DNA of 64,000 nucleotides from Rheinheimera texasensis DSM 17496 (GCF_000711985.1 NZ_JONU01000016.1:1-64000), one strand, 5' to 3'; positions 1 through 9,335 are shown, numbered from the stretch's first letter. The notes: a model not told the origin generated them from the letters alone. Numbers and translations: made by a program.

Positions 1-118
1 TAGCAGCGCTACTGAAAGCAAAACTGTAAATCCAACGATGCGACTGAGTGCAAAACAAATTCATTTTTGTTCTGCGCCAAGCACATGCTTTTACCTAAAT
101 AAACCATAAGGAATTTTT

Positions 119-538
119 ATGGATAATCTTAAGATTACCAACCCAACCATAAGCAGGAACAAAAAGTTCCGCTCTTTCTTTTCAACGATTGCGAGGTGGC
201 AAACAACTAAAAAAACCGAAAACATCTACTGCGGTACATTCCAAGTGAATGGGCCATCCGAACCAATTGGACAATTCGAATTTGATTTTACAATGGCATC
301 TAAAGAGCAAATTACACTTCTTGAGATGCGGATCTATAAGTACGATCAAGGCAATCACACTAAAATTGCCACATACAATTTTGTTACAAACTCAATTGAG
401 ATTCATAGACTCAAGACAACCAGTACGATCAACCGATACCTGAAGAATCTTAAAAAGTTGATCGATTGGTTCTGCGCTGAGTACGAATTCAATGCGCTCA
501 GACGGACTGAATTCAGCTTATTTGCCACTAGTCACTAA
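119..538 (+). CDS. hypothetical protein, island cargo
   Basis: This gene encodes 139 residues that I do not recognise. The ATG has an AAGGA element six bases upstream, so the start is well supported. The N-terminal 30 residues are basic, the middle (about 35-100) looks beta-rich with alternating hydrophobic residues, and the end (about 103-125) forms a basic-hydrophobic helix with a Cys. No signal peptide or membrane segment is visible. It lies on the same strand as the AlpA-like gene 95 bases downstream, with an inverted repeat between them. The AT-rich codon use fits an accessory island. No function is proposed. Confidence 0.6.
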   Translation: MDNLKITNPTISRNKKFRSFFSTIARWQTTKKTENIYCGTFQVNGPSEPIGQFEFDFTMASKEQITLLEMRIYKYDQGNHTKIATYNFVTNSIEIHRLKTTSTINRYLKNLKKLIDWFCAEYEFNALRRTEFSLFATSH

Positions 539-569
539 ACCCAAACCAAGCAACCTACAGCCTCAATAT

Positions 570-592
570 CCAGATATCCACCACATATCTGG
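570..592. repeat. inverted repeat between two small genes
   Basis: CCAGATAT at 570-577 pairs with ATATCTGG at 585-592 across a seven-base loop. It starts 31 bases after the upstream stop codon and 42 bases before the AlpA-like ATG. It lacks a clear T-run, so an operator for the downstream regulator is as likely as a weak terminator. Confidence 0.4.
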
Positions 593-633
593 CGGCAAAC
601 TTTTATCCAAAATTTAGTAGTAAGGTACTTAAA

Positions 634-948
634 ATGAAAAAAACCAACTCAAACTTCAAACTGTTCAGCTTGCATAAAACAGAAGAAATTGCATACCGAC
701 ATGCAACTTCACAAGAACGCTTATCGGCGTTAAAAACTGCTAACTGCGAGGAAAGAGCAATCGATGAGGCAGAACGTTGCAAAATTACGAAGATATCAAG
801 AGCAACTTGGAACCGATATGCTAGAGAGAATAAAGTACCGAAGCCCTTGTCAGGTAGTACTAAAAATCGATGGATGCTCTCGGAAATTCTAGCCTACATG
901 TATCGTCTTTCAGACTCGTCCACTGATACTAACGGTAACACGAACTGA
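634..948 (+). CDS. AlpA-like/excisionase-like DNA-binding protein
   Basis: This is a 104-residue protein. Residues about 51-93 follow the AlpA/MerR-like winged-helix pattern: an I-T-x-I-S-R-A-T-W helix, a Y-A-R-E-N-K-V-P-K-P wing, then a basic stretch and W-M-L-S-E-I-L-A-Y-M. AlpA proteins are small transcriptional activators of phage-type integrases, and relatives are excisionases. The first 50 residues are a non-conserved extension, so the protein is longer than the usual AlpA of about 60-70 residues. A perfect 11-bp inverted repeat lies 20 bases after its stop codon and could be its own binding site. The family is inferred from this pattern alone. Confidence 0.55.
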   Translation: MKKTNSNFKLFSLHKTEEIAYRHATSQERLSALKTANCEERAIDEAERCKITKISRATWNRYARENKVPKPLSGSTKNRWMLSEILAYMYRLSDSSTDTNGNTN

Positions 949-968
949 AAATTCATGATGAAACTTAA

Positions 969-1001
969 GTGATGTGATCAATCAATGGCAGATCACATCA
1001 C
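969..1001. repeat. perfect 11-bp inverted repeat after the AlpA-like gene
   Basis: GTGATGTGATC at 969-979 pairs exactly with GATCACATCAC at 991-1001 across an 11-base loop. No T-run follows on either strand, so this is not a standard intrinsic terminator. Symmetry and spacing suit a dimeric DNA-binding protein, possibly the adjacent AlpA-like protein. Confidence 0.5.
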
Positions 1002-2131
1002 GCCTAAAATGCTTAGCAAAATAACAAACAAAAAGTTTATCTGTATCTTTAAACGTTTTTTGGGTTGTTTTTCGGCTGAAAAACGCTGATTTCGCAATTT
1101 ATATAAAGTTTAAACTTGTGATAAACGCAAATTGTAAAGATTTTCTTTCGATTTGATTTTTTGGACGTAAATTTTTCATGGAAGTGTTTTCTTTTTTTAA
1201 GCAACCTGGTCTGACCTGTTGATTGTCAGATTGATCACCTCGAGGTAAAATTCTAACTCGTTCACGCTTTGTGAATTCGTGCGACATGTCGTTGAAGAGT
1301 AAAAAGTTGCTTCAGCTTTAGGCTTTTTTCCGCAGTGTAAAAATGACACTAATAGGAAAATTGATCTATTTCCTCTCATCGCAACAACACACGTAATAAT
1401 CTTCTCAATCAATTTTGTTGTTCATTACTTGCAAACTTCACAAAAAAATTGAGCAATTACCTTGGATTTCAATACATCTTAGCTTGAATAAAAATACACA
1501 TATGCAAACCACATTCACATTAGATTATTCTAATTAAATTGAGTTCTACGAAGCTAATCTCGGTTTTCGGTCATATGTCCGAAGAGCTCAACTTGCAATT
1601 AAGACGATACAACTCATGAATGACGTTGAGTAAAATTAGATAAACCTTATCAACAATTTTTCGTTTTACTTTCCAAAGTACTTGTCGCAAACAGCACGGC
1701 TTATAATGCGTTTAACAACTCAAGGATAGTGAACTGCACTTCTGAAGTGAATAAATAAGACTAACTTGATGTTTAATTTTTTGTAAATTTAATTTCTTAC
1801 TAGCTAATGAACATCGTCTATCAAAGTAGAAGTACAGGCCAAAAACTTTGACTGTCGGCTGCATTCAAACGGATACAAGAGGAATGGCAAGGACTCTTCT
1901 TGTAAGAATTCAAACTTATACCATTAGCAGATTTTTCTTCGTTCACTCTGCTTCAGAATAAACAGCAGGCTAGCTTTCGACGCAGAAGCTAAAATTCTGA
2001 GTCTGACATCGACGATGTTATTGTCGACCCTAAACTAAATTTGTGGTCGTAGTGAACACGGAATCGATAAATAATTCTTATCGATACGCTATATATTTGG
2101 CGACAAAGTTTTGAGAAATATTTTGCTAAAC
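1002..2131. other. AT-rich gap without a recognisable gene
   Basis: About 1.1 kb with no coding frame I can support. It holds several short palindromes: GTTTTTC/GAAAAAC at 1067-1084, an 18-bp near-palindrome around CATATG at 1566-1583, and ATCGATAA/TTATCGAT with a seven-base loop at 2063-2085. Together with the broken gene next to it, the stretch looks like decayed island DNA. Confidence 0.5.
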
Positions 2132-2497
2132 TCAGTTAAGGTCGAGTTGAATTTCATCTACCGCCTGTCGTAATCCAAATAACAATGGTCCCCATAAAGT
2201 ACTGTTCAAACGCATACTAGGATGACCAAAGTTGATGATCGCTGTTTTACGACCAGAGTTGTTTAAACTGACAATAAAATACTGAACACCATTTTGGGTA
2301 AATTTGTACTGGTCATTTTCAGTCGCAAAGAGAATCTGAGTGAATGCAACCCAGTTGTCGTTAGAACCACAAGAGATGATAATGTCAGGTGCATAGATCG
2401 AAATTTGTTCCAGAATCAGCTGCCGGTATTAGATTATCACTTCAAAGAATTTTTCTTTGTTAACAACATCAGTGTATTTTAACTGACGCCAGCTCAT
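2132..2497 (-). pseudogene. broken gene, possibly uracil-DNA-glycosylase-like
   Basis: On the minus strand a single frame reads as coherent protein from an ATG at 2497 to a TGA at 2132-2134, interrupted by one TAA at 2429-2431. Before the stop it contains M-S-W-R-Q-L-K-Y-T-D-V-V-N-K-E. After it come I-Y-A-P-D-I-I-I-S-C-G-S-N-D-N-W and, near the end, A-I-I-N-F-G-H-P-S. An R-x-x-A/K-Y-x-N-x-K stretch, a P-D-I-I-I-x-C-G strand and a terminal HPS motif recall uncharacterised members of the uracil-DNA glycosylase superfamily. The N-terminal half of such a protein is absent, so the gene seems truncated as well as interrupted. The family call is tentative; the decayed frame itself is clearly visible. 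Confidence 0.5.
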
Positions 2498-2745
2498 CTT
2501 GTAAGATGATTAATCGATACAAGCACTCAATGATTTAGAGTAATTAAAGTTGGAGGCCAAAAATAAAAATGACAATTTTTAAGCCCTGTAGTACGATTAG
2601 CAAGCTAAAAAATGACCGAAACCTACCCGCATTGTCATAAAAATCATTATCTTGCAGAAATAGGCATTTTTGCAAAACTCATTTAGCTTTCGGAGCTTAA
2701 CTAACTTACTTGACCGGAGCTTGTGTTGTATAAAGGATTTACAAA

Positions 2746-3801
2746 TTGAGCAATAAGTATATAAATGATTCATTAAGAAAAGTTGTTTCTAGTTATAGTT
2801 TTAATCTATTTGCTGGTCTTTGTAGTATTATTGCTCTTGTGGGTTGGGCTCTACAGACATTTATCACTTGGAGCGGAATTTCTGGCGTTGTAGGCTGGTT
2901 AGCAACTACGGTTATAGTGTTAACATTTTTTATGACTCTTATGGTACTTGTAGTTTTTGCGAGAAAACATTATGTATTAGCTGACGAAAGGGAAGCAAAC
3001 TCTAAGTTGTTAGAGCATCAAAATTTAAATTTGCAGAACTTTTACCATTTGCGTTCAGCTATTGATCGACTTCAAAAGCTAGAACAAGAAGTGTTATCAA
3101 AAATGAACGAATTCACTTCAATCGAAGCTCTAAATTCTTATATAGAGTTAAAAGAAAAAGATGGCGCCGCCATATTCAAAAAATTTGCAACAAAGGCGGT
3201 TAACAACTCATTCAAACTCGCCAAAATTTATTTCATTGCTAAAAAAATAAACGTTGGGAGTCTTCGACTAACAGTTAAAGCTATAATTTCTCAAAACAAT
3301 CAAAACAGCGCTGACTGGTTAGTCAAAACAGTTGTTAGAGACTCTGAGACTTGGCAAAAGCTTGGTAATGATGATGAAAATTACACTATCGATAGTAAAG
3401 AACATAAAATTGGTGATAACACAGATTTTTTTTACATTGTAGACAAAAACAATCCGATGTTTGTATCAAATGATCTTAAAAAACTTTCTGCTAAGTACAA
3501 AAATAGCTCTAACAATTGGAGTGAAAACTATAACGCTACTTTCGTTGTTCCGATTGCGACACAGTATAAAGAGTCTTGGATGTATTTTGGATTTATTGCT
3601 TTAGATAGTTTAAACGAAGAAAATCTTGAACTATTTATAAAGTCTAAAGATAACGAACTTTATCAAATACTAAAATCTCTCTCAGAGGCAATTGCAATTT
3701 GGCATATGGTCTATAATGGATATATTCAGAACGTTTTAAAGGAATTTTCTTTGATTCAGCAAGCCAAAAATGAAACCACATGTACACAAGCTGGAGCATG
3801 A
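2746..3801 (+). CDS. two-TM protein with coiled coil and GAF-like C-terminus
   Basis: A 351-residue protein with a TTG start preceded by AAAGGA (2733-2738). Residues about 18-38 and 47-72 are two hydrophobic membrane segments separated by a short loop. A helical, probably coiled-coil region follows (about 80-140). The C-terminal part (about 150-340) ends with a beta strand reading F-V-V-P-I and then W-M-Y-F-G-F-I-A-L-D-S, the pattern of a GAF-like sensor domain. Its ATGA overlap with the next gene shows a tightly coupled two-gene unit. Membrane anchor plus cytosolic sensor beside other candidate immunity genes suggests a defence or signalling role, which is inference only. Confidence 0.65.
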   Translation: MSNKYINDSLRKVVSSYSFNLFAGLCSIIALVGWALQTFITWSGISGVVGWLATTVIVLTFFMTLMVLVVFARKHYVLADEREANSKLLEHQNLNLQNFYHLRSAIDRLQKLEQEVLSKMNEFTSIEALNSYIELKEKDGAAIFKKFATKAVNNSFKLAKIYFIAKKINVGSLRLTVKAIISQNNQNSADWLVKTVVRDSETWQKLGNDDENYTIDSKEHKIGDNTDFFYIVDKNNPMFVSNDLKKLSAKYKNSSNNWSENYNATFVVPIATQYKESWMYFGFIALDSLNEENLELFIKSKDNELYQILKSLSEAIAIWHMVYNGYIQNVLKEFSLIQQAKNETTCTQAGA

Positions 3802-4001
3802 CAATGAACGAGAATCAGTGGAGAAATCAAGCATTGCGTAGAAAAGTTGGTCATACTTCTGAACAAGTTTATTATGCATCGAATTCTGTAGGCACAGTAT
3901 ACTCTTCTCCAAATACTGTAAGATTATATTTAAGTTTATCCGACAAAGATGAAGCTCCCAAAAAAATGACTGGTATGAAGACTAAGATAGTAACCAAGTG
4001 A
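3798..4001 (+). CDS. small protein coupled to the upstream membrane protein
   Basis: Sixty-seven residues starting at the ATG that overlaps the upstream stop codon (ATGA at 3798-3801); a second ATG at 3804 is also possible. The product is hydrophilic and basic at both ends, with a central Y-Y-A-S-N-S-V-G-T-V-Y-S-S-P-N-T-V-R stretch and no membrane segment. The overlap implies translational coupling, so the two proteins are probably made in fixed ratio and may act together. I do not recognise a family. Some 200 bases of AT-rich sequence separate it from the convergent gene downstream. Confidence 0.55.
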   Translation: MTMNENQWRNQALRRKVGHTSEQVYYASNSVGTVYSSPNTVRLYLSLSDKDEAPKKMTGMKTKIVTK

Positions 4002-4202
4002 TACTTATTCACTTACGTTATTTATGAATTTATTCATACTTTTATTAAAAATTGAATTCAACTTATGTTCTTTATCGATATTATTTTCGAAAGCAAACCC
4101 TAGTTATTTTTCATAAGTAAAATCAATTTTCAATTTTGAAAATAATTTATATTAGCATTCCCAATAATTGGTCACTCTATTTTAAAAAACTAAAAACACT
4201 TT

Positions 4203-5132
4203 TTATTCCGATAATATTCTACCCAGACTATATTTATTTTTTCGTTCTTCAGTTGAGGTATTAAAAACTATCACCTCTATACAGTCCAATTTCACTCTGT
4301 CTCCAAGACGAAGTTTTCTTACATCTGAAAAAAGCTTTTTTGAATATGATACTTTTATAATTTCACCATTATCTTGCTTAATATCTAATTTTCCAGAACA
4401 GCTAATAAGCTCAACAACACCAGCTACGATTGTGTTAATGGGTTCAGTAGAATTAAATCCATCTAGTAAATTTTCAAGAATTTGAATTTTATCCCGACGT
4501 CCTTTCCAAAAATGTTTTGTTTGATTTGGAGCTGTCCAGCTCAATTCCAACTCAATATTTTTTTTCCTTAAAACTTTTAAGAACTCGGCTAAATTATGGG
4601 TACTTCTTATTCCAAGAAAATGAACTTGATCGCTTAAACTTTTGTTTAAATCTGAATTCAATAATTCAAACAACCCGTTAAGACTGCTCTCCAAAAGGCT
4701 TTCGCCAAAAAGATCAGGAGAAGTGTCACCGGTAATAAATAAACGAGACGAGCCTTGACCAATATCAGCAAATCTTAAATTAAGTGGATAGGTTATCTCA
4801 GAAGGAATAACACCAGAAAAATCCTGACCAAGTTTTAATTTAGCAGAGGCTGCTGTAATTAAACCCGAGAAATACTTGGAAATATTTGCCAATAATTCGA
4901 GTGGAACTGTACCATTATCAACTTCATGACCAATCAAACGTAATTCAACGACTTCTTTCTTTCTTTGTTCTTTCGCGGTTTTCAATTGAAAAGATAAATC
5001 ATTAATGTGAGATCTGAGAGAATTTATACTTAATTCAAGAGCGAAATTTGCTTCGTGTGATAATAATTGGCTTTTTTCATTTAAAAGTTTTTCGGCAGCA
5101 GCGATCTTAGTCTCCAAATTTAAAATACTCAT
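4203..5132 (-). CDS. coiled-coil partner of a nucleotidyltransferase-like protein
   Basis: A 309-residue cytosolic protein. Residues 1-75 form a long charged helix, probably a coiled coil. The rest is mixed, with an L-R-F-A-D-I-G-Q-G-S-S-R-L-F-I strand near residues 121-135 and a C-terminal beta-rich part (about 240-300) that resembles a small barrel. It starts two bases after the stop codon of the nucleotidyltransferase gene, so both are one transcript. Paired genes of a minimal nucleotidyltransferase and a second protein occur in toxin-antitoxin and abortive-infection modules. Whether this protein is the toxin or the partner cannot be read from the sequence. Confidence 0.6.
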   Translation of the reverse strand: MSILNLETKIAAAEKLLNEKSQLLSHEANFALELSINSLRSHINDLSFQLKTAKEQRKKEVVELRLIGHEVDNGTVPLELLANISKYFSGLITAASAKLKLGQDFSGVIPSEITYPLNLRFADIGQGSSRLFITGDTSPDLFGESLLESSLNGLFELLNSDLNKSLSDQVHFLGIRSTHNLAEFLKVLRKKNIELELSWTAPNQTKHFWKGRRDKIQILENLLDGFNSTEPINTIVAGVVELISCSGKLDIKQDNGEIIKVSYSKKLFSDVRKLRLGDRVKLDCIEVIVFNTSTEERKNKYSLGRILSE

Positions 5133-5134
5133 AA

Positions 5135-5593
5135 CTAAGCCCCAACCCTAATCCGTGCTATGCCTTTAGGATTTTCATTTCGATCAAATCCAAATAATCC
5201 ACGCCAGTAACTTTTATCATGCAAGTCATCAATCACGAAATAAGCATCACATTCATATCTCAGCTTAGTCGCAATTTGATCTTCGAATAGCTCCTTAAGA
5301 ATCAGCTGCTTTTCTATAGACAGTTGATTGACCTCACCTTCTTTGCAAACAACAACAAGATCAATATCACCAGGATGTTCTTTTCTTGTTGCAAATGACC
5401 CGTCTATCCAGACCTCCATATCAATTGCTACTTCTTTTAGCCGACTAATAAACGCTTCAAAACGACTTAATAACTTTTCTCTACGCTCAAAATTTTCAAA
5501 GGGGTCAACAAAAACACTTCTGAGTTCTGATACAGTCATGTTGTGCATCCCTGCCTCAAGTAACGCCGGATAGTCCATTTCTAGATCTCGCAA
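5135..5593 (-). CDS. DUF6932-like nucleotidyltransferase-fold protein
   Basis: A 152-residue protein with the core signature of the polymerase-beta-type nucleotidyltransferase fold: D-G-S-F-A-T-R-K-E-H-P-G-D-I-D-L-V-V at about residues 64-81, that is a Gly-Ser turn followed by two acidic residues in D-I-D. The C-terminal half is helical with a third possible acidic residue in Y-E-C-D-A-Y-F-V. Such proteins transfer nucleotides to protein or RNA targets, and several act as antitoxins or immunity factors. Length and motif spacing match the family I know as DUF6932. It is the first gene of a two-gene unit with the coiled-coil protein. The start could also be the Met at residue 6. Confidence 0.65.
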   Translation of the reverse strand: MRDLEMDYPALLEAGMHNMTVSELRSVFVDPFENFERREKLLSRFEAFISRLKEVAIDMEVWIDGSFATRKEHPGDIDLVVVCKEGEVNQLSIEKQLILKELFEDQIATKLRYECDAYFVIDDLHDKSYWRGLFGFDRNENPKGIARIRVGA

Positions 5594-5822
5594 GTTTTAT
5601 TCTGGCTTTTGACTAATAGTCATCACTGTCTAAATTTCGTTAAGTACTAAACACGATCCAATCTACTTAGGTAACGCTTCAAGTCAATTTGAGTAATACA
5701 CAAGCATATACTGCCGTTTTATAGCCGTTGTTGCAACAATCGGAAAAATTGAACTTACGCAACTTATTCTTTCGTATAGAAAGATTAGAGATCACTCAGC
5801 TCCACATCAACCTATTTAGAAC

Positions 5823-8018
5823 TTAGACTAGTTGGTTAGAACTCCAACTCTTAATATCTTTATACCTTTGGGCTAGATCACTCCACAGTAATTGCTTTTC
5901 AATGACTTCAACAAATCTATTTGCTGTGAAACCTTCCTTAAAAAACGATGTTGCATCAGCATTCGCATCGATATCGATATCGATTGGATTTAGTAGATGC
6001 AATTCGTCCCTAAGCACAACTTCAATTACCTCACGAGAAACCACCAAAAAATCATCAATGTACTCTCCATCGAATTCGACCGACGTATCGACTATCCATG
6101 AGCGGATGGTTGTTGGTGTACTTGATAGATCGAGCTGCTTTTGCAGTTCAACATTTGTTTGAAGTAGCTTTAGCAGCACCTGTTGTTTTCGCTTCAGCTG
6201 CCAACTCGCTTTTCGAAGTGTGTTATTGCGATGAAGCCATATTTCCGAGCGCTTACCTCGGACATAGGTAGTTTTCATTTCAATAATGAGAACAAGTCCA
6301 TCTCTTGCGCAGATCAAGTCTACTTCCCCAACACATCCATCTGAAGAAGGTTCTGGCTCATAGCCAACAAGAACCGAAAATCCTTTTCCCCTTAGTAATT
6401 CCGCTAGATTGTTTTCCGCAGCAGACGTTTCACTTTTTAGTTCAGGTCTAAAACGATTGTAACGACGTAAGTTATTTACAAGCGCAGCGAAGTTATCTGT
6501 CTCACTGCAAAAAAATGGTAGCTGCACCAGATAATCACCAAAACGTATAATCGGTTTCTCATGCAGACGAGGTTTGGTTGTTGCTTGATTTGTATTTTGA
6601 GCGGAGAAATCCTTTGCGTTACAACTCCAAAACTCTAAAGCCGACTTTGCAGTTAATGGATTGCCGTTGGGATATTCTGGCGTTTTAAACCAATCTGACA
6701 TTCGAATCATTTTTTCAGTTGTTCCTGCCCATGTGATTGGACACCTGTTCTCGTTAGTTAAAACTCCATCAACCATCACCTTTGCTAATGCGGCATGAAC
6801 AGTACTGCCATTCTGAATTGAATGTAGTAATGGTTTTACAAATTGATCCGTGAAAAAACCCGAGCATAGCTCGATCAATCGTGAGCACTGTTCAGCATTT
6901 AATTCGTCTGTCGATGTTAATTCTCTTTCCGGAGATATACCGAATAAAGTCTCAATTTGGAGCATAGAGCGACAAGTTTTCGTTAAGGCAGTCCATACAG
7001 CATCTTGTTGATCTTCTTTAACAGCTAATATCGAGTTAGTGCTTGAGGTAATCAGTGAATCAAGGCCACGATGAAACCAATAATTCCACAAAATTCTTGA
7101 TTTTTGTCCGGTCCTTTCCCAAATAACATCGGAAAAATTACATGAAACAGTATCCTGACTATTTGAAAAGTCGACAGGAACAACAGTGGCGACACAAAAG
7201 GAATCGATTTTAGCTTGGTGGTTTAAAAGACTCTGTGCAGATGCAACAAGTTGAATCACCGAAGAAAAAGTTTTATGCGACTGTTGTATTCTCTGCTGAA
7301 TACTTCGCGATGGAATTAATAATGGAACAAAGTGATAACTAAAATCTTGATGGATAGATTGCTCATTTAAGGTTAACTCTGCCAATTTACTTTGCGAGTA
7401 TTTGTTAGCTAGAATCAGATCGATTAGCCCACTAAAATCTCTACTCTCACCTTCCAAGACACTTTCAAAGTAAAGCTCCCAACAAACCATACTTACGTAA
7501 AAAGTGAAGGCAAATGGTGACAAATACTTCAAACGCGTTTCTGCGGCCTTAAGCTGTTTTAGCTCATGAATTTCTTTTGCAACTAGTCCATCACAATATT
7601 TGAAAAACTCTGTCCATTCGTTATCTGTAAAAGTGGTTTTAAAAAACAAATACAACTCACTATCGCTGACTCTAAAGAGCTGTGAATTGCGTATGGCGGC
7701 ACGAAGTAAAATCGGTGACTGATTTTGCAATACTATTTTGAACTGAATGCAAAGTGATATATCAGTGCGAAAAATTTGGCTGAGTGCAAAGCGAACAACT
7801 GGTGTATCTGGCAACGATTCTGATCTATTCCAAATATCTGTTTGCGTAAGACCAACAATACGATCGTGAATGCTCGTAGTCGCAGGTACACCGTTTAAAA
7901 ATACATGAAGTGTAGACTCAAGCGCTTGAGGAAATGGGTCTGTTTGGCGCTCGAAGTATTCCTGATAAAATGTTTGACATCGTTGAGCACCATCCATAAA
8001 TGGCTTTTTAATATTCAT
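5823..8018 (-). CDS. large protein with C-terminal PD-(D/E)xK nuclease domain
   Basis: A 731-residue protein. Residues 1-530 are mostly helical and unrecognised, with no membrane segment. The C-terminal part is a restriction-type nuclease domain: A-A-E-N-N-L-A-E-L-L places Glu535, V-G-E-V-D-L-I places Asp567, and L-I-I-E-M-K gives Glu580 and Lys582, spaced as in PD-(D/E)xK enzymes. Downstream helices (W-Q-L-K-R-K-Q-Q) complete the fold. An AGGGA element lies about ten bases before the ATG. The gene follows the 399-residue protein on the same strand after 117 bases, which suggests an operon. All four expected catalytic residues are present, so an active DNA nuclease is likely. The trigger and target are unknown; antiphage defence is inferred from context. 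Confidence 0.7.
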   Translation of the reverse strand: MNIKKPFMDGAQRCQTFYQEYFERQTDPFPQALESTLHVFLNGVPATTSIHDRIVGLTQTDIWNRSESLPDTPVVRFALSQIFRTDISLCIQFKIVLQNQSPILLRAAIRNSQLFRVSDSELYLFFKTTFTDNEWTEFFKYCDGLVAKEIHELKQLKAAETRLKYLSPFAFTFYVSMVCWELYFESVLEGESRDFSGLIDLILANKYSQSKLAELTLNEQSIHQDFSYHFVPLLIPSRSIQQRIQQSHKTFSSVIQLVASAQSLLNHQAKIDSFCVATVVPVDFSNSQDTVSCNFSDVIWERTGQKSRILWNYWFHRGLDSLITSSTNSILAVKEDQQDAVWTALTKTCRSMLQIETLFGISPERELTSTDELNAEQCSRLIELCSGFFTDQFVKPLLHSIQNGSTVHAALAKVMVDGVLTNENRCPITWAGTTEKMIRMSDWFKTPEYPNGNPLTAKSALEFWSCNAKDFSAQNTNQATTKPRLHEKPIIRFGDYLVQLPFFCSETDNFAALVNNLRRYNRFRPELKSETSAAENNLAELLRGKGFSVLVGYEPEPSSDGCVGEVDLICARDGLVLIIEMKTTYVRGKRSEIWLHRNNTLRKASWQLKRKQQVLLKLLQTNVELQKQLDLSSTPTTIRSWIVDTSVEFDGEYIDDFLVVSREVIEVVLRDELHLLNPIDIDIDANADATSFFKEGFTANRFVEVIEKQLLWSDLAQRYKDIKSWSSNQLV

Positions 8019-8135
8019 TATCTATTTTCCCTGTGCCGAACGATGTTTCAAATATCATACCAGCGATGTTCATATCTTGTAGGGAAATAATCTTGTAGGT
8101 AAACCGCTTAAGCAGGCGAATTGACGAACAACCGA

Positions 8136-9335
8136 TTAAGATTCCTCATTAATCATCGGAGTCATGATTATCCATTTTTCAAACTCTTCTATGATCTTTT
8201 CATAGTGATTCTGATAGTTGGCAAATTCATTGACTATAAAATGCGGGTCGATACCTGAAGATAGAGCAGTCTTGACCGTTTTCGTGTACATGTTTACGAC
8301 CAGAACTTGTAGTGCAACTTCTAAAGGAGGAGAAGTCATTTGATTCACTTGTGTTTGTGGTATGAAGGCCCAAGCAAACATTTTCCAAAAATCACTGATG
8401 TTGATATTTAAAGTACCATTTTGCCAACGCTGTACTCGTTTTTTTAACTTGGCATGATCAAGAAGTGTTAATTTGGCCTCTGAACTGCTTTTGGGCAAAC
8501 ATCTTTGCTCCTCAAAATAGGATAAATACCTGAAAAACTCTTCCTCACTTTTCTTAGTTTGGTATTTCTTTATTAAACTAGTCTTCAGAGAACTTATAAG
8601 TTGCTTTGCTGGTAAGGTTAGAGAACATGTATTATCTATGGTTGGCAGGTAATTGTGGAATACCGACGTTTGGACATTTCTATTATCGAGAGCACTGCCG
8701 AAAAGCAACTCACTTAACGAAGCAAATTGCGTCAGTACTGCAATTTGAATTGCGAATTCTAATTGCGTTTGAGTGCTGAATCTTTCATAAGAAACATCCA
8801 ATGCATCCTTAAAAATTTTGGCAATTTCAGAAGCCTGTGTTTCTCCGTTTTTAATTGTTTTTACTCTAGCAACTGATTCGACCTCTTTGGCCAAAATGCT
8901 TTTATAAAAATCTAAAACTTGCAAAAATCTGGGATCTTGAGCAATACCAGTTAAAGGACTACTCAAGCCATTTACAAAATCTAGCATTGTAGCGGACGCA
9001 CATATAAGATCGTTTCCTTGAGAAAAATCCTGAAAGTTAGGAAATTGCCATGTTCGAAAGGCGCACATTTCAGTGAATAGATCACTAACATCCCCAAGTT
9101 CAGCTGAACCTAAACGTATTTTTCGGATGATCTGATCATCTGAATTAACCAACCTTCGGTCGCTCGCACGATCTACATTTTCAATTTTTTTGGCAAGTAG
9201 CAGTATGAACTCAGATAGTGTGGAGTTTATTCCAATTGCAGTTAGGAGCTTTCTAGGCAGTTTATAAAAACGAAATCCAAGGTCTAAAGCAGCAGGATGG
9301 ATTTCATTCATTTGTCCCAGATTTGGTTCATCCAT
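8136..9335 (-). CDS. hypothetical helical protein upstream of the nuclease gene
   Basis: The frame opens at 9434, but the ATG at 9335 is preferred. It has AGGAG upstream on the minus strand, it gives 399 residues beginning M-D-E-P-N-L, and it avoids overlapping the small plus-strand gene at 9385. The product is predominantly alpha-helical, cytosolic and rich in Leu, Lys and Glu. It contains P-L-T-G-I-A-Q-D-P-R-F and a C-terminal W-I-I-M-T-P-M-I-N-E-E-S tail. I do not recognise a domain. As the first gene of a probable two-gene unit with the nuclease it could be a sensor, regulator or inhibitor. Confidence 0.6.
   Translation of the reverse strand: MDEPNLGQMNEIHPAALDLGFRFYKLPRKLLTAIGINSTLSEFILLLAKKIENVDRASDRRLVNSDDQIIRKIRLGSAELGDVSDLFTEMCAFRTWQFPNFQDFSQGNDLICASATMLDFVNGLSSPLTGIAQDPRFLQVLDFYKSILAKEVESVARVKTIKNGETQASEIAKIFKDALDVSYERFSTQTQLEFAIQIAVLTQFASLSELLFGSALDNRNVQTSVFHNYLPTIDNTCSLTLPAKQLISSLKTSLIKKYQTKKSEEEFFRYLSYFEEQRCLPKSSSEAKLTLLDHAKLKKRVQRWQNGTLNINISDFWKMFAWAFIPQTQVNQMTSPPLEVALQVLVVNMYTKTVKTALSSGIDPHFIVNEFANYQNHYEKIIEEFEKWIIMTPMINEES

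Noticed and set aside
1099-1412. Two overlapping minus-strand frames of 62 and 71 codons
   Set aside because: No ribosome site, no sensible motif and heavy overlap; they lie in an AT-rich decayed gap.
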